DNA of 64,000 nucleotides from contig NZ_CP134609.1 of the NCBI RefSeq assembly GCF_031844705.1, forward strand, positions 7,006,001 through 7,070,000, given 5' to 3'. This DNA comes from Streptomyces sp. ITFR-16 (GTDB taxonomy: Bacteria > Actinomycetota > Actinomycetes > Streptomycetales > Streptomycetaceae). The notes under the pieces are model-generated. The model made no database searches, was not told where the DNA came from, and saw nothing but the letters and a program-made list of their open reading frames with translations. Of this stretch, positions 52,049 to 60,614 are shown piece by piece (positions within the stretch are counted from its first letter, which is position 1; each line of letters opens with the position of its first letter). Both the position numbers and the translations under genes were made by a program.

Positions 52049-52675
52049 TCAGATACGCATGTCTGGGGTGCCGCGAACTGCATATGCCGGCAGGCGGGCT
52101 TCCTTCAGGTAGGCCGGGGAGAGCGAGAGGCCGAACCGCTGCTCGACGACGCCGAGGGTGCGCCGGTAGGTATCCGTGTAGTGCTCGCTTTCGGGGGCGA
52201 TGAGCGTTTTCCCGTCGGGCTGCAGCACGTACCCGCTAACGAGCTCGGGAAGCAGCAGGTCAGGCTCCCGACCCCAGCGCCACACTTCCTCACCCAGCCC
52301 AAAGCCACACAGCTTCACGCCGTTCCGAGCGTAGAAGACTGTGGCCGGCGGGTGCTCTTGCATCGGCACGTAGTGGAGGGCTTCGACCCCTTCCCGGGAG
52401 ATCTCTGCTAGACGGTCCCCGCCGGTCGAGTCCCCGTACTCCAGAGCGAAGGACCAGCCTTCATGCTCTCCGACCCGTACGACACCATCGCCTTCCTCGC
52501 CAGGTCGGTACCACTGGCCGAGATCCCACGCTTCGGCGTCGGTCATCGGCTCGGTAGCGCCGTCCCGGTCACCTCCCATGCGCACCGCCAGTTCCTGCGC
52601 GGATATCCCACGTGCGAACACCACGCTGGACATCCAGTGCTCCAGATCGACAAGCCACCGGATCCCGTCGCGCAT
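52049..52675 (-). CDS. DUF6461-type protein, 208 residues
   Basis: This is a soluble protein with the DUF6461 pattern: DGIRWLVDLEHWMSSVVFAR near the N-terminus, then ISAQELAVRMGG, a VGEHEGWSFALEYGD turn and APESEHYTDTYRRTLG. The family is common in Streptomyces accessory regions, sometimes next to mobile elements and toxin-like genes, and its function is not known. ATG 52675 (GCGAAGG upstream) is preferred over GTG 52690. It is divergent from a broken DUF3105 gene. Confidence 0.75.
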   Translation of the reverse strand: MRDGIRWLVDLEHWMSSVVFARGISAQELAVRMGGDRDGATEPMTDAEAWDLGQWYRPGEEGDGVVRVGEHEGWSFALEYGDSTGGDRLAEISREGVEALHYVPMQEHPPATVFYARNGVKLCGFGLGEEVWRWGREPDLLLPELVSGYVLQPDGKTLIAPESEHYTDTYRRTLGVVEQRFGLSLSPAYLKEARLPAYAVRGTPDMRI

Positions 52676-52789
52676 GCCTTCGCCTCTCACCTATAGCCAT
52701 TAATCCTCGGGGGCACCCTATGCAGCCCCACCGACAAGGCAATCTCATCACGTAGCACCAAGTTGATCACGCTGTCGGCCTGGAAGCGC

Positions 52790-53179
52790 TGGAGTCGCCG
52801 TTGCCGGTGTGCAGCGACAGCCGCCTGTCCCAACCTCTGCCGGGAATGGACATCAGCTCACGAACCGCCCTCTGAGAAGGAAATCGGCGAGACCAGCGCC
52901 GTGCACTCGCTGGAACACGGAGCCGTGTGGGTCACGTACAACGACAAGGCCACGAGCAAGGACGTCAGTGCCCTGAACGAGAAGGTGAAGAAAACCCCTT
53001 ACACGCTGATGAGCCCCTACGCCAAGCAGTCCTCGCCCATCAGTGTGTCGGCGTGGGGCAAGCAACTGAACGTGAACTCCGGCTCCGACCCGCGACTCCA
53101 GCGGTTCTTGGACAAGTACGTGCAGGGGAAGCAGACGCCCGAGCCGGGCGCCACATGCAGCGGAGGCAAAGCGGCATGA
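52790..53179 (+). pseudogene. 5'-truncated DUF3105 domain gene
   Basis: The frame from about 52800 to 53179 encodes the C-terminal part of a DUF3105 protein: AVHSLEHGAVWVTYNDKATS, LMSPYAKQSSPISVSAWGKQ, RLQRFLDKYVQGKQTPEPG. Intact members have an N-terminal membrane helix and a QNCG-type motif before this point. Neither is present upstream, and the sequence before about 52790 is unlike the family. The gene appears to have lost its 5' end at the junction with the IS/DUF6461 segment. The stop overlaps the ATG of the DUF305 gene (ATGA), recording an old operon. Confidence 0.65.
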
Positions 53180-53788
53180 GGGCCACCCGGTTGCACCGCA
53201 TCCTGGCGGGCCTCTCTTGAGTGTTGTCCTTGCTGCGGGTGCTGTGTTCGCGTTCTGGGAGGGGCAGGACGACGAACCGGTCGGCGGCGTCGCGGCCCCG
53301 GGCGGTATGTCCGTGGAGGCGGGGTTCTCCCGGGGCATGGTCGTGCACCATGAGCAGGCTGTGGAGATGTCCCTCGTCGTCCGCGACAGCACGACGGACA
53401 AGGAGGTGCGCACTCTCGCCTACGACATCATCAACACCCAGGCCGCCCAGCTAGGGATGATGCTGGGCTGGCTGGAGATGTGGGGGCTGGAGAAGAGCTC
53501 CAGTCAGGATCCCATGGCCTGGATGGGGCACGGTTCGCAGTACCGGGCCAAGGACGGCTCCCTGATGCCCGGGATGGCCACCGACCCCCAGATCGACCAG
53601 CTGAACAAGGCCCGAAGCTGATGTCGGCCCACCACAAGGCTGGTGTCGACATCGCGAGCGCAGCCGAGAAGGCGGCGAAGGACCAGGGCGTCAAACGCCT
53701 GGCCCAGAGCATGGTCGACGGCCAGCAGGCGGAGATGGGACTGATGGCCACCATGCTCGCCCAGCGCGGCGCGGCAGGGGTCCGGTGA
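53176..53788 (+). pseudogene. DUF305 (CopM-like) gene broken by two frameshifts and a small deletion
   Basis: The DUF305 family comprises periplasmic Met/His-rich metal-binding proteins. The first 14 codons (MRATRLHRILAGLS) end at TGA 53218. The frame resumes from 53217 with SVVLAAGAVFAFWEGQDDEP, then FSRGMVVHHEQAVEMSLVVR and GMMLGWLEMW, and stops at 53621. A third frame from about 53618 continues LMSAHHKAGVDIASAAEKA and QSMVDGQQAEMGLMATML to 53788. Compared with intact relatives, roughly ten codons between LNKA and LMSAHHK are missing. The gene is inactive unless rescued. It is coupled to the truncated DUF3105 gene. Confidence 0.75.
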
Positions 53789-53853
53789 CGTCCAGTCCGC
53801 CCCGGGGCTCCCCGGGGCGGACGTGGCCTGACGGGAGCAGGACCGGCGAGGTG

Positions 53854-54762
53854 CTACCAGCCGACGCGGTCGCAGCCCGTGTGACTGGCCGGTTCCACTT
53901 GCAGGGTCGCGTGGGCGACGCCGTACCGGTCGCGGAGCAGGTCGCGTGCTTCGTCCGGGACGCTGTGGCCGTCAGCCCGGTCGGCGGTGACCAGGTGGGC
54001 GGTGGCGACGTTCATGCCCGACGTCAGCGTCCACAGGTGCAGGTCGTGCACCTGGTCCACGCCGTCGAGGTCCGCCAGCTCCCCGGACACGGCGACCGGG
54101 TCCATTCCCGACGGAGCGTGCTGGCCGAGGACCGCGAAGACCTCCCGGCCCAGAGCGACCGCGCGGACGGCGACGAACAGCCCGATGGCGAGTGCGATCA
54201 CGGTGTCCCAGACCGCCTGCCCGGTCGCGGCCACCAGCCATCCCGCCGCGATCACACCGACAGAGCCGGCGGTGTCGGCGACCACTTCGAGGTAGGCGCC
54301 CTTGACGTTCAGGCTCTCCGAGGCGCCGGCGCGGAGCAGGAGCAGAGCCACCACGTTGACGGCCAGGCCGATGGCCCCGACCACGAGCATCGGCCCGGAG
54401 GACACCTCGGCCGTTGCCCCGATCCGGCGTACCGCCTCGAAGACGACGTAGACCGCGACGCCCATCATCAGCAGCACCGACAACAGAGAGGCGAAGACTT
54501 CTGCTCGGTAGGAGCCGTAGGTGCGGCGACCTGTGGTGTCCGGGCGGGTGGCGATCCGGGTGGCCACCAGGGCCGCGCCCAGCGCCACGACATCGGCGGC
54601 CATGTGGCCGGCGTCGGAGAGCAAGGCCAGGGACCCGGAGATCAGCCCGTAGGCCAGTTCGACGAAGAAGTACGAGCCGACGAGAGCGAACGACACGGCG
54701 AGCCGCCACCGGTGCCGGCCTCCCGCGTGCGATCCCGCTCCGTGGTTGTGGTTGTGACCCAT
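53854..54762 (-). CDS. Cation diffusion facilitator (CDF) metal exporter
   Basis: This 302-residue efflux protein has a His-rich N-terminus (MGHNHNHGAGSHAGGRHR), six membrane helices and a cytoplasmic C-terminal domain (about 210-300: SGELADLDGVDQVHDLHLWT). Metal sites include LLSDAGHMAADVVAL (HxxxD) in helix 2 and YLEVVADTAGSVG (ExxxD rather than HxxxD) in helix 5. The class is CzcD/ZitB-like, for Zn2+ or related divalent ions, in exchange for protons. ATG 54762 begins the family sequence. The region upstream has an inverted repeat that may be a metal-sensor operator. Confidence 0.92.
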   Translation of the reverse strand: MGHNHNHGAGSHAGGRHRWRLAVSFALVGSYFFVELAYGLISGSLALLSDAGHMAADVVALGAALVATRIATRPDTTGRRTYGSYRAEVFASLLSVLLMMGVAVYVVFEAVRRIGATAEVSSGPMLVVGAIGLAVNVVALLLLRAGASESLNVKGAYLEVVADTAGSVGVIAAGWLVAATGQAVWDTVIALAIGLFVAVRAVALGREVFAVLGQHAPSGMDPVAVSGELADLDGVDQVHDLHLWTLTSGMNVATAHLVTADRADGHSVPDEARDLLRDRYGVAHATLQVEPASHTGCDRVGW

Positions 54763-55307
54763 GACCGTCCCCCTAGATGCCGGTGCTGTTGACCGCAGGA
54801 GAACACGGGTATGGCCGGGCCTGCAAAGCCTGCATCGGTGTCCGTTGTCATATCCGATAACAAGCCTCTGACCTGCATGTTTTGTTTCGTTCCCGTCTCG
54901 GGGACCCGGGGAAGGAGGGCCCATGGGTTCAGGCGCCGTGAGCGCGTGCAGACGCTGCGTGCTGGTACGTGGGTCCTCGCGTCGGGCGTCTTGCGGGCCG
55001 GTGGCGCATCGGCTCACCCCACCAGCTCCAGCCGGATGTTCTGTGCTGTCGACCGTGCGCGGGCCAGGGCTGCCGCCGCGATGGAGCGGGGTCTCGTGTT
55101 GCCCGTCGAGGGACTTGGCGGGCGGGGGCCCGGAGCCGGGGCGGTGTACGCCGAACCGGAGATCCGCCGTCCTCCACGTACCGGGTGGCGGACACCGCGC
55201 GCGGGACGGACACGAGAACACCCGATAGGGGGGCAGGCGCTCCGCTCCGGGTAGCCTTCTCCTCGCCAGAGCTGTCTCCCCGCTTCGTGACGTTCGGAAA
55301 TCCGCTC
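54763..55307. other. Intergenic region upstream of the CDF exporter
   Basis: These 545 bases between divergent genes hold the promoter region of both. One A/T-rich inverted repeat is noted at 54845-54863. No convincing gene was seen; open frames here are poor in family-like sequence. Confidence 0.45.
54845..54863. promoter_or_regulatory. Inverted repeat upstream of the CDF exporter
   Basis: TTGTCATATCCGATAACAA has arms TTGTCAT and ATAACAA that pair with one mismatch. Its position 83 bases before the exporter ATG and its A/T richness suit a metalloregulator (ArsR/SmtB or MerR type) site. No such regulator gene is in the window. Confidence 0.35.
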
Positions 55308-55970
55308 ATGCGACCGCTGATGTTGCCTCGTACCGCCTCGCCGGCCTCCGGTGTGCTGCGTGGTGCGCGTGCTGCGGTTCTTGCGGTGCTGTGCGTCCTG
55401 CTGCCGATGGCCGGACATGTACTGACCTTGGGGCACACCCCGCAGTGGGTCGTCGTGGCCATGGCGGGGCTCGTAGCCGTGCCGGGGGCAGTGTTCCTGA
55501 CCCGGCGCAGGCTCACCGACGGGCAACTGCTCGGGGTGCTGGTCGCGGCGCAGGTCGCCCACCACGCGACGTACGCGTTGCCCGGGATGTGCCGGACAGC
55601 AGCCGGAGCGGACACCGCCTCGATCCTCCCGTCGTGGGTGGAGCACGGCGCAACACTGCAACTGCCTGCGGGTTCCCTGATCTCCGGCCATGTGATCACC
55701 ATGATGGTGGCCGCCCGGGTGCTGGGCGTGACCGAGCAGATGCTGTGGCGGAGCAAGCCGCTGCTGGACGTGGTGCTGCGCCTGCTGTCGTTCGTCTGGC
55801 CTCTCCTCGTCGTGCGCGGCAACGGCCCGCAGGACGAGCTCCGGACGACCGAGACGCTGCTGAAGCCAGCCGTCCTTGTACGACTGCGCTCCGGCCGGGC
55901 ACCTCCGCGTGCAGGTGGTCTCCTCGTCCGTTCCCGGCTGATGCCGGTCGGCCATCCTGCCTTGTCCTGA
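55308..55970 (+). CDS. Integral membrane protein next to copC, 220 residues
   Basis: This polytopic protein has about four hydrophobic segments (ARAAVLAVLCVLLPMAGHVL, WVVVAMAGLVAVPGAVFL, LLGVLVAAQVAHHATYALP, LISGHVITMMVAARVLGV). It has several His and Met in or near membrane segments (VAAQVAHHAT, LISGHVITMM) that could interact with copper. The family is not known to me, but similar proteins are found beside copC in Streptomyces. The frame continues from further upstream, and ATG 55308 is chosen where the protein-like sequence begins. The basic C-terminal 40 residues are less protein-like and may be divergent. Confidence 0.6.
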   Translation: MRPLMLPRTASPASGVLRGARAAVLAVLCVLLPMAGHVLTLGHTPQWVVVAMAGLVAVPGAVFLTRRRLTDGQLLGVLVAAQVAHHATYALPGMCRTAAGADTASILPSWVEHGATLQLPAGSLISGHVITMMVAARVLGVTEQMLWRSKPLLDVVLRLLSFVWPLLVVRGNGPQDELRTTETLLKPAVLVRLRSGRAPPRAGGLLVRSRLMPVGHPALS

Positions 55971-56064
55971 CAGACATACCGGTGCAGGGGACGACCGGCG
56001 TGCGCCGGTCCGCGCGTATCCCTGCGGCTGAGGCCGCAGGCTGCACAGGAAGTCCCCTCCACCC

Positions 56065-56667
56065 ATGCACCACACCTATGGGCGTGCCCGCTCTGCGGCA
56101 CGCGCCCTCGTCGTACCCGCCGCCCTCGGCATCCTCGCCGTGGGCGCTCCCGTGGCTGCGGCACACACGGATCTCGACAGCAGCACCCCCGTGGCCAAAG
56201 CGTCGCTCGCCGGAGTGCCGGAGAGCGTGACACTGACCTTCAGCGACCCGATGGATCAGAAGTACGCCAAGGTCGCTGTCACCGGCCCGGACAAGCAGTC
56301 CGTCGGCCGGGGCACGCCTCGGGTCGACGGCAAGCGCGTCATGATCGCTCTCGACCCGCAGGCACCCGCAGGGGAGTACAGCGTCGGCTACCGGGTCGTG
56401 TCCGCCGACGGCCACCCCGTCTCCGGCTCCTACACCTTCACTGTTCAGACGCAGAAGGTGTCCCCGAGCCCGACGGCGTCGACGTCCGAAACGCCGACCC
56501 TCCCGTCGACGCCGCCGACTCCGGCCGCGGGCGCCCCGGCGGCCTCGGACAGCGGCGGCTCGCCGGGCCTGAGCACCGCTGCTGTCACCGCAGCCGGAGT
56601 GCTGCTGGCGGCCGGAGCGGCCAGCTACATCGTGCTCCGGCGCAAGCGGGTCAGCCGTGACGACTGA
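56065..56667 (+). CDS. CopC-domain copper resistance protein
   Basis: This 200-residue exported protein has a signal peptide ending AAA, so that the mature chain starts with His (HTDLDSSTPV), the Cu-binding N-terminus of the CopC fold. Further expected ligands are in SADGHPVSGSYTF. A Pro/Thr/Ser-rich linker (about 130-165) leads to a C-terminal membrane helix (AAVTAAGVLLAAGAASYIVL) with a positive tail (RRKRVSRDD). It binds Cu2+ outside the membrane. The next gene starts inside its 3' end (11-base overlap). Confidence 0.9.
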   Translation: MHHTYGRARSAARALVVPAALGILAVGAPVAAAHTDLDSSTPVAKASLAGVPESVTLTFSDPMDQKYAKVAVTGPDKQSVGRGTPRVDGKRVMIALDPQAPAGEYSVGYRVVSADGHPVSGSYTFTVQTQKVSPSPTASTSETPTLPSTPPTPAAGAPAASDSGGSPGLSTAAVTAAGVLLAAGAASYIVLRRKRVSRDD

Positions 56668-58702
56668 CGGCGCGGTGACCGGGCCGAGGATCTTCTCCCG
56701 GCTGCCACTCCTCCTGGCCGTCGCCGCGGCAGGTGCGGTGATCGCCGCGGTGGCCGCCGTGTGGGCGGGCGGCGGAACCGAGTCGTCCGTGCCGGGGATC
56801 GAGGGCCCGGGGGCGGTGACCACCTGGGGGTTGCCGGTGGTGCGCACGCTCGCGGACGTCGCCGCGGTGGCCACCATCGGCGCCCTGATCATGGTGGTGG
56901 TCCTGCTGCCGGGCGGCCGGCGACTGGGGGAGGACCAGCTGCGGTTCTTGAACTGGGCTGCAGTTGCGGCCGCGGTGTGGACGATGGCGTCCGCGGCCAC
57001 CTTGGTCTTCACCCTCTCCGATCTCTTCGCGCAGCCGCTGGGAACGGTTCTCGTCCCTGACGTCGTGGCGGACTACGTCATTACCGACCCGCAGGGCCGC
57101 TCCTTCGCACTGTCCGCAGCGGCCGCCGGAACGGTCGCCACGGTGTGCCTGGGGCTCGGCACCGCCCGCTGGGCCCGTGCCGCTCTCCTGCTCGCGGTCG
57201 CGGGACTGCTTCCGCCCGCGTTCACCGGCCACTCCTCGGCCGCGAGCAATCACGATGCCGCCGTGATCAGCCTGGCCCTGCATCTGGTCGGCGTCGCCGT
57301 CTGGGTCGGCGGCCTGCTCTTCGTCCTGGTGGCCGCCTTCCGGCGAGAGGAACAGACGAAGGACGCGGTGCGGCGGTTCAGCCCGCTGGCCGGATGGTCC
57401 CTCCTCGCGGTCGGGGCCAGCGGCCTGGTCAACGCCGCCGTACGGCTGCCCTCGCCCGGCGAGGTGTTCACCAGCCGGTACGGGCTGCTCCTCCTGACCA
57501 AGACCATGGCCCTCCTGCTCCTGGGAGTCGCCGGATGGTGGCACCGCAAACACACCACGGTGTCGCTGGAAGCAGGGAGCCGGCGGGGCTTCGTCCGCCT
57601 CGCCGCCGGTGAACTGCTGATCATGGCAGCGGCGATGGGGCTCGCGGTCGGACTGTCCCGCACCCCCGCTCCCGGGGTGCAGGACGCGGCGCTCTCCCCG
57701 GCGGAGGAACTGCTGGGCTTCGCCATGCCTCCGGCGCTGGGCGACTTCCCCTGGACGCCGCTGTTCACCCAGTGGCACTTCGACCCGCTGTTCGCCTTCG
57801 GTACGGCGACCGCCGCACTGCTGTACGTGGCGGGTGTCCGCAAGCTGCACGCGCGGGGGGACCGCTGGCCGGTCGGGCGGACCATCGCGTGGTTCATGGG
57901 CCTGGCGGTGACCGTGCTCGCGACGATGAGCGGCCTGGCGGTGTACGGGAAGGTGCTGTTCAGCGTCCATATGGGCCAGCACATGATCCTCGCGATGAGC
58001 GTGCCGATCCTGCTCGTGCTGGGCGCTCCCGCCACCCTCGCGCTCCGCGCGCTGCCCGCCGCGCCCAAGGGCTCTGCAGCCGGGCCGCGCGAGATGCTGA
58101 TCGCCCTGCTCCACAGCCGCTACGTACGCGTCATCTCCCACCCGGTGGTGGCGAGCGTGCTGTTCATCGGCAGCGCCTTCGCCGTCTACTACACCTCACT
58201 GTTCGAGACGCTGATGAGCACCCACCTCGGCCACATGGTCATGCTGGTGCACTTCCTCGTGGTGGGGCTGCTGTTCTTCTGGGTGATCATCGGCATCGAT
58301 CCCGGACCGCGCCGCCCACCGCACCTGGGCCGCCTGTTCACCCTCATCCTGACCATGCCGTTCCACTCCTGGTTCAGCATCTCCCTGATGAGCTCCACGA
58401 CCCTCATCGGCGCCGGCTGGTGGTCCCGGCTCGACCGCCCCTGGGTCACCGACGCGCTGGAGGACCAGTACGACGCCGGAGCCATCGCCTGGGCCACCGG
58501 AGACATCCCCGTCCTGATCACCACGATCATCCTGGCGATCCAGTGGGTCCGCTCCGACCGGCGAGAGGCCCGGCGCATCGACCGGCAGATCGACCGCGGT
58601 GACGCCGGTGACCCCCTGGCCGCCTACAACGCCTACCTCGCCGGCCTCCACGCCCGCGACCGGCGCCCCGTTCCCCGCGAAACCCTCAAGAGGCCATCAT
58701 GA
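56657..58702 (+). CDS. CopD-CtaG fusion: copper uptake/cytochrome oxidase assembly protein
   Basis: This 681-residue polytopic membrane protein joins an N-terminal CopD-type domain (about 1-330: LNWAAVAAAVWTMASAATLV, TGHSSAASNHDAAVISLALH, WVGGLLF) with a CtaG-type domain (about 370-680: GKVLFSVHMGQHMILAMSVP, LGAPATLALRAL, GIDPGPRRPPH). It ends YNAYLAGLHARD, like the stand-alone CtaG at 9822-10772. GTG 56657 overlaps copC. Such fusions are known in Actinobacteria and probably import copper and help load it into cytochrome oxidase. The DsbA-like gene overlaps its 3' end by four bases. Confidence 0.9.
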   Translation: MTTDGAVTGPRIFSRLPLLLAVAAAGAVIAAVAAVWAGGGTESSVPGIEGPGAVTTWGLPVVRTLADVAAVATIGALIMVVVLLPGGRRLGEDQLRFLNWAAVAAAVWTMASAATLVFTLSDLFAQPLGTVLVPDVVADYVITDPQGRSFALSAAAAGTVATVCLGLGTARWARAALLLAVAGLLPPAFTGHSSAASNHDAAVISLALHLVGVAVWVGGLLFVLVAAFRREEQTKDAVRRFSPLAGWSLLAVGASGLVNAAVRLPSPGEVFTSRYGLLLLTKTMALLLLGVAGWWHRKHTTVSLEAGSRRGFVRLAAGELLIMAAAMGLAVGLSRTPAPGVQDAALSPAEELLGFAMPPALGDFPWTPLFTQWHFDPLFAFGTATAALLYVAGVRKLHARGDRWPVGRTIAWFMGLAVTVLATMSGLAVYGKVLFSVHMGQHMILAMSVPILLVLGAPATLALRALPAAPKGSAAGPREMLIALLHSRYVRVISHPVVASVLFIGSAFAVYYTSLFETLMSTHLGHMVMLVHFLVVGLLFFWVIIGIDPGPRRPPHLGRLFTLILTMPFHSWFSISLMSSTTLIGAGWWSRLDRPWVTDALEDQYDAGAIAWATGDIPVLITTIILAIQWVRSDRREARRIDRQIDRGDAGDPLAAYNAYLAGLHARDRRPVPRETLKRPS

Positions 58703-59367
58703 AGAAGATCACCAAGCACCTGATCATCGCCGCCGTCCTGGTCGCCTGTTTCGCGGCGGCCCTCGGCTCCTACCTCCTGCTGCGCCCCGACACCCCCTCC
58801 GACAGCGCGGCGAACATCCAGCCCGCCGCGCAGGCCCTGCCCGTACGGGACACCAGCCACCGCCTCAGCTGGCCCGAACGCAGCGAGCTGACCCTCGTCG
58901 AGTTCCTGGACTTCGAGTGCGAAGCCTGCGGCGCGTACTACCCGGCCGTCGAGAAGCTCCGCGAGGAGTACGGCGACCGGGTCACCTTCGTCGCCCGGTA
59001 CTTCCCCATGCCCGGCCACCGCAATGGCGAACTCGCCGCCCGTACTGCCGAAGCCGCAGCCCAGCAGGGCAAGTTCGAGGAGATGTACAGCAAGCTCTTC
59101 ACCACTCAGAAGGAATGGGGTGAGTCGCAGGAGAGCAAGGAGAGCGTCTTCCGCGGCTACGCGAGGGAACTCGGCCTCGACATGAAGAAGTTCGACACGG
59201 ACCTCGCCGACCCGGCCACCGCCGAGCGCGTCAAGGTCGACCAGCGCGACGGCCTGGGTCTCGGTGTGCAGGGCACCCCGACCTTCGTCGTCGACGGCAC
59301 CAAGATCCAGAACCCGGCCTCGTACGACGCGTTCAAGAAGCTCATCGACGACCGTCTCGCAGACTGA
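58699..59367 (+). CDS. Membrane-anchored DsbA-like thioredoxin-fold protein
   Basis: This 222-residue extracytoplasmic thiol oxidoreductase has an N-terminal membrane anchor (HLIIAAVLVACFAAALGSYL). The thioredoxin_4 domain has the active site FECEACGAYYP (CEAC), the cis-Pro loop GTPTFVVDG, and a helical insert of about 60 residues. It could oxidise or isomerise disulfides or reduce copper-ligand cysteines of cytochrome oxidase. Its ATG overlaps the CopD-CtaG stop (ATGA), linking it to copper handling. Confidence 0.9.
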   Translation: MKKITKHLIIAAVLVACFAAALGSYLLLRPDTPSDSAANIQPAAQALPVRDTSHRLSWPERSELTLVEFLDFECEACGAYYPAVEKLREEYGDRVTFVARYFPMPGHRNGELAARTAEAAAQQGKFEEMYSKLFTTQKEWGESQESKESVFRGYARELGLDMKKFDTDLADPATAERVKVDQRDGLGLGVQGTPTFVVDGTKIQNPASYDAFKKLIDDRLAD

Positions 59368-59380
59368 CCCGGAGGCCGGC

Positions 59381-59905
59381 ATGCAACCCCTGATAGACGA
59401 AGCCCGTACCTTCCCCGCCCGCGCCGCCGCACACGGCGTGAACCTCGGCCCGCACACCACCGGCGCCACACCACAGGCCATGTTCATCGCCTGCTCCGAC
59501 GCCCACGTGGTGCCCGCCCTGATCACCGGCAGCCGCCCCGGCGACCTGTACGAACTGCGCACCTACGGCGGGAGAATCTCCCCCTACACGGAACACGAGC
59601 CGACCAGCGAGGCCCAGACCATCGAGCACGCGGTCGACGTCCTGTGCGTCACCGACATCATCGTGTGCGGCCACTCCCGCTGCGGGGTCATCGACGCTCT
59701 TCACCCCGACTCCGAAGCAGCACCCTTCCACCTGGCCGCAGGACACTGGCACACCCTCATGCAGTTCGACGCCCTCAGCGCGTACCCGTGTGTCCAAGCC
59801 CGGCTGAGCGACCGGACCCTGCGTATGCACGCCTGGTTCTACGACATCGACGCGGGCACCACCGCCCGCTACGACCCGCGTGCCAGCACGTTCCTGCCGC
59901 TGTGA
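59381..59905 (+). CDS. Beta-class carbonic anhydrase with altered active-site Arg
   Basis: This 174-residue carbonic anhydrase-like protein has the Zn ligands Cys in ACSDAHVVP and His/Cys in CGHSRCGV. The usual CSDSR/CSDAR has Arg four residues after the Cys, and here it is His (CSDAH). The typical RNAGN is also replaced by RTYGGR. It is shorter than most family members. It starts at ATG 59381 behind GGAGG. The Asp remains, but its partner Arg is gone, so activity may be altered or regulated. Its link to copper genes by operon position is unexplained. Confidence 0.82.
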   Translation: MQPLIDEARTFPARAAAHGVNLGPHTTGATPQAMFIACSDAHVVPALITGSRPGDLYELRTYGGRISPYTEHEPTSEAQTIEHAVDVLCVTDIIVCGHSRCGVIDALHPDSEAAPFHLAAGHWHTLMQFDALSAYPCVQARLSDRTLRMHAWFYDIDAGTTARYDPRASTFLPL

Positions 59906-60432
59906 ACGCCCCCCGTACTCCCGCCGTATACGACAAGGTGACCCCCGTGGCTGCGGACAACAACCCATTCGCTTACGACGAACGTCTCGCTGTCCCCCGC
60001 GCCTGGTGGGTCATCGTCTTCGCCTTCGGCCTGGCCATGGCCCTGGTCTTCTTCCCGTACGGACTGACCGCCGCCCTCATCGCCTTCGCAGCCGGCGGCG
60101 GCCTGGCCACGAGCTTCGCCTCGTCCCAGGGATCGATGCGTATCCGGGTCACCCCGACGCTCCTCGTCGTGGGCGATGCCCGCCTCCCACTGAACGCCCT
60201 GGGCGAACCCGAGGCCCTGGTGGGGGAGGAGGCCCGAGCCTGGCGCACCTACAAGGCCGACACCCGGGCCTTCCTCGTCATGCGCAGCTACATCAGCGGC
60301 GCCGTCCGCGTCGATGTCCTGGACCCGGACGACCCCACTCCCTACCTCTACATCTCCACCCGCTCCCCCGAGCAGCTCGCCGCGGCAATCCGGAGGGCCA
60401 CCCGGACCGAGGCGCCGGGAGACGAGGAGTGA
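59902..60432 (+). CDS. DUF3093-type membrane protein
   Basis: This protein of about 176 residues has two membrane helices near the N-terminus (AWWVIVFAFGLAMALVFFP, LTAALIAFAAGGGLATSF). It then has a soluble domain with the DUF3093 features RVTPTLLVVGDARLPL, EARAWRTYKAD, FLVMRSYISGAVRVDVLDP and YLYISTRSPEQL. Function unknown. GTG 59902 overlaps the carbonic anhydrase stop (GTGA); GTG 59938 is an alternative start. It is the last gene of the tightly overlapping run. Confidence 0.85.
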   Translation: MNAPRTPAVYDKVTPVAADNNPFAYDERLAVPRAWWVIVFAFGLAMALVFFPYGLTAALIAFAAGGGLATSFASSQGSMRIRVTPTLLVVGDARLPLNALGEPEALVGEEARAWRTYKADTRAFLVMRSYISGAVRVDVLDPDDPTPYLYISTRSPEQLAAAIRRATRTEAPGDEE

Positions 60433-60614
60433 CAGACGTACCGGAGGCCGAAGCAGGTGCGGGCCCACAGCGCCTACCTGCCCGAGCGGCAACGCTGTCC
60501 CGCGACGGCCGGATCCCGGAGGGGAACTCCGAGCCCGTCCAGGTATCTCCATCGCACCGATCACCATCACCGCGTCACCTTTCTTCCCACTTCTCTCTCA
60601 CCGAGGAGCCCAAC

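Noticed and set aside
60433..60614. An N-terminal extension of ycnI from a GTG at 60429
   Set aside because: The GTG would overlap the DUF3093 stop, but the extension is Pro/Arg-rich. The signal peptide begins at ATG 60615 behind a good ribosome site.
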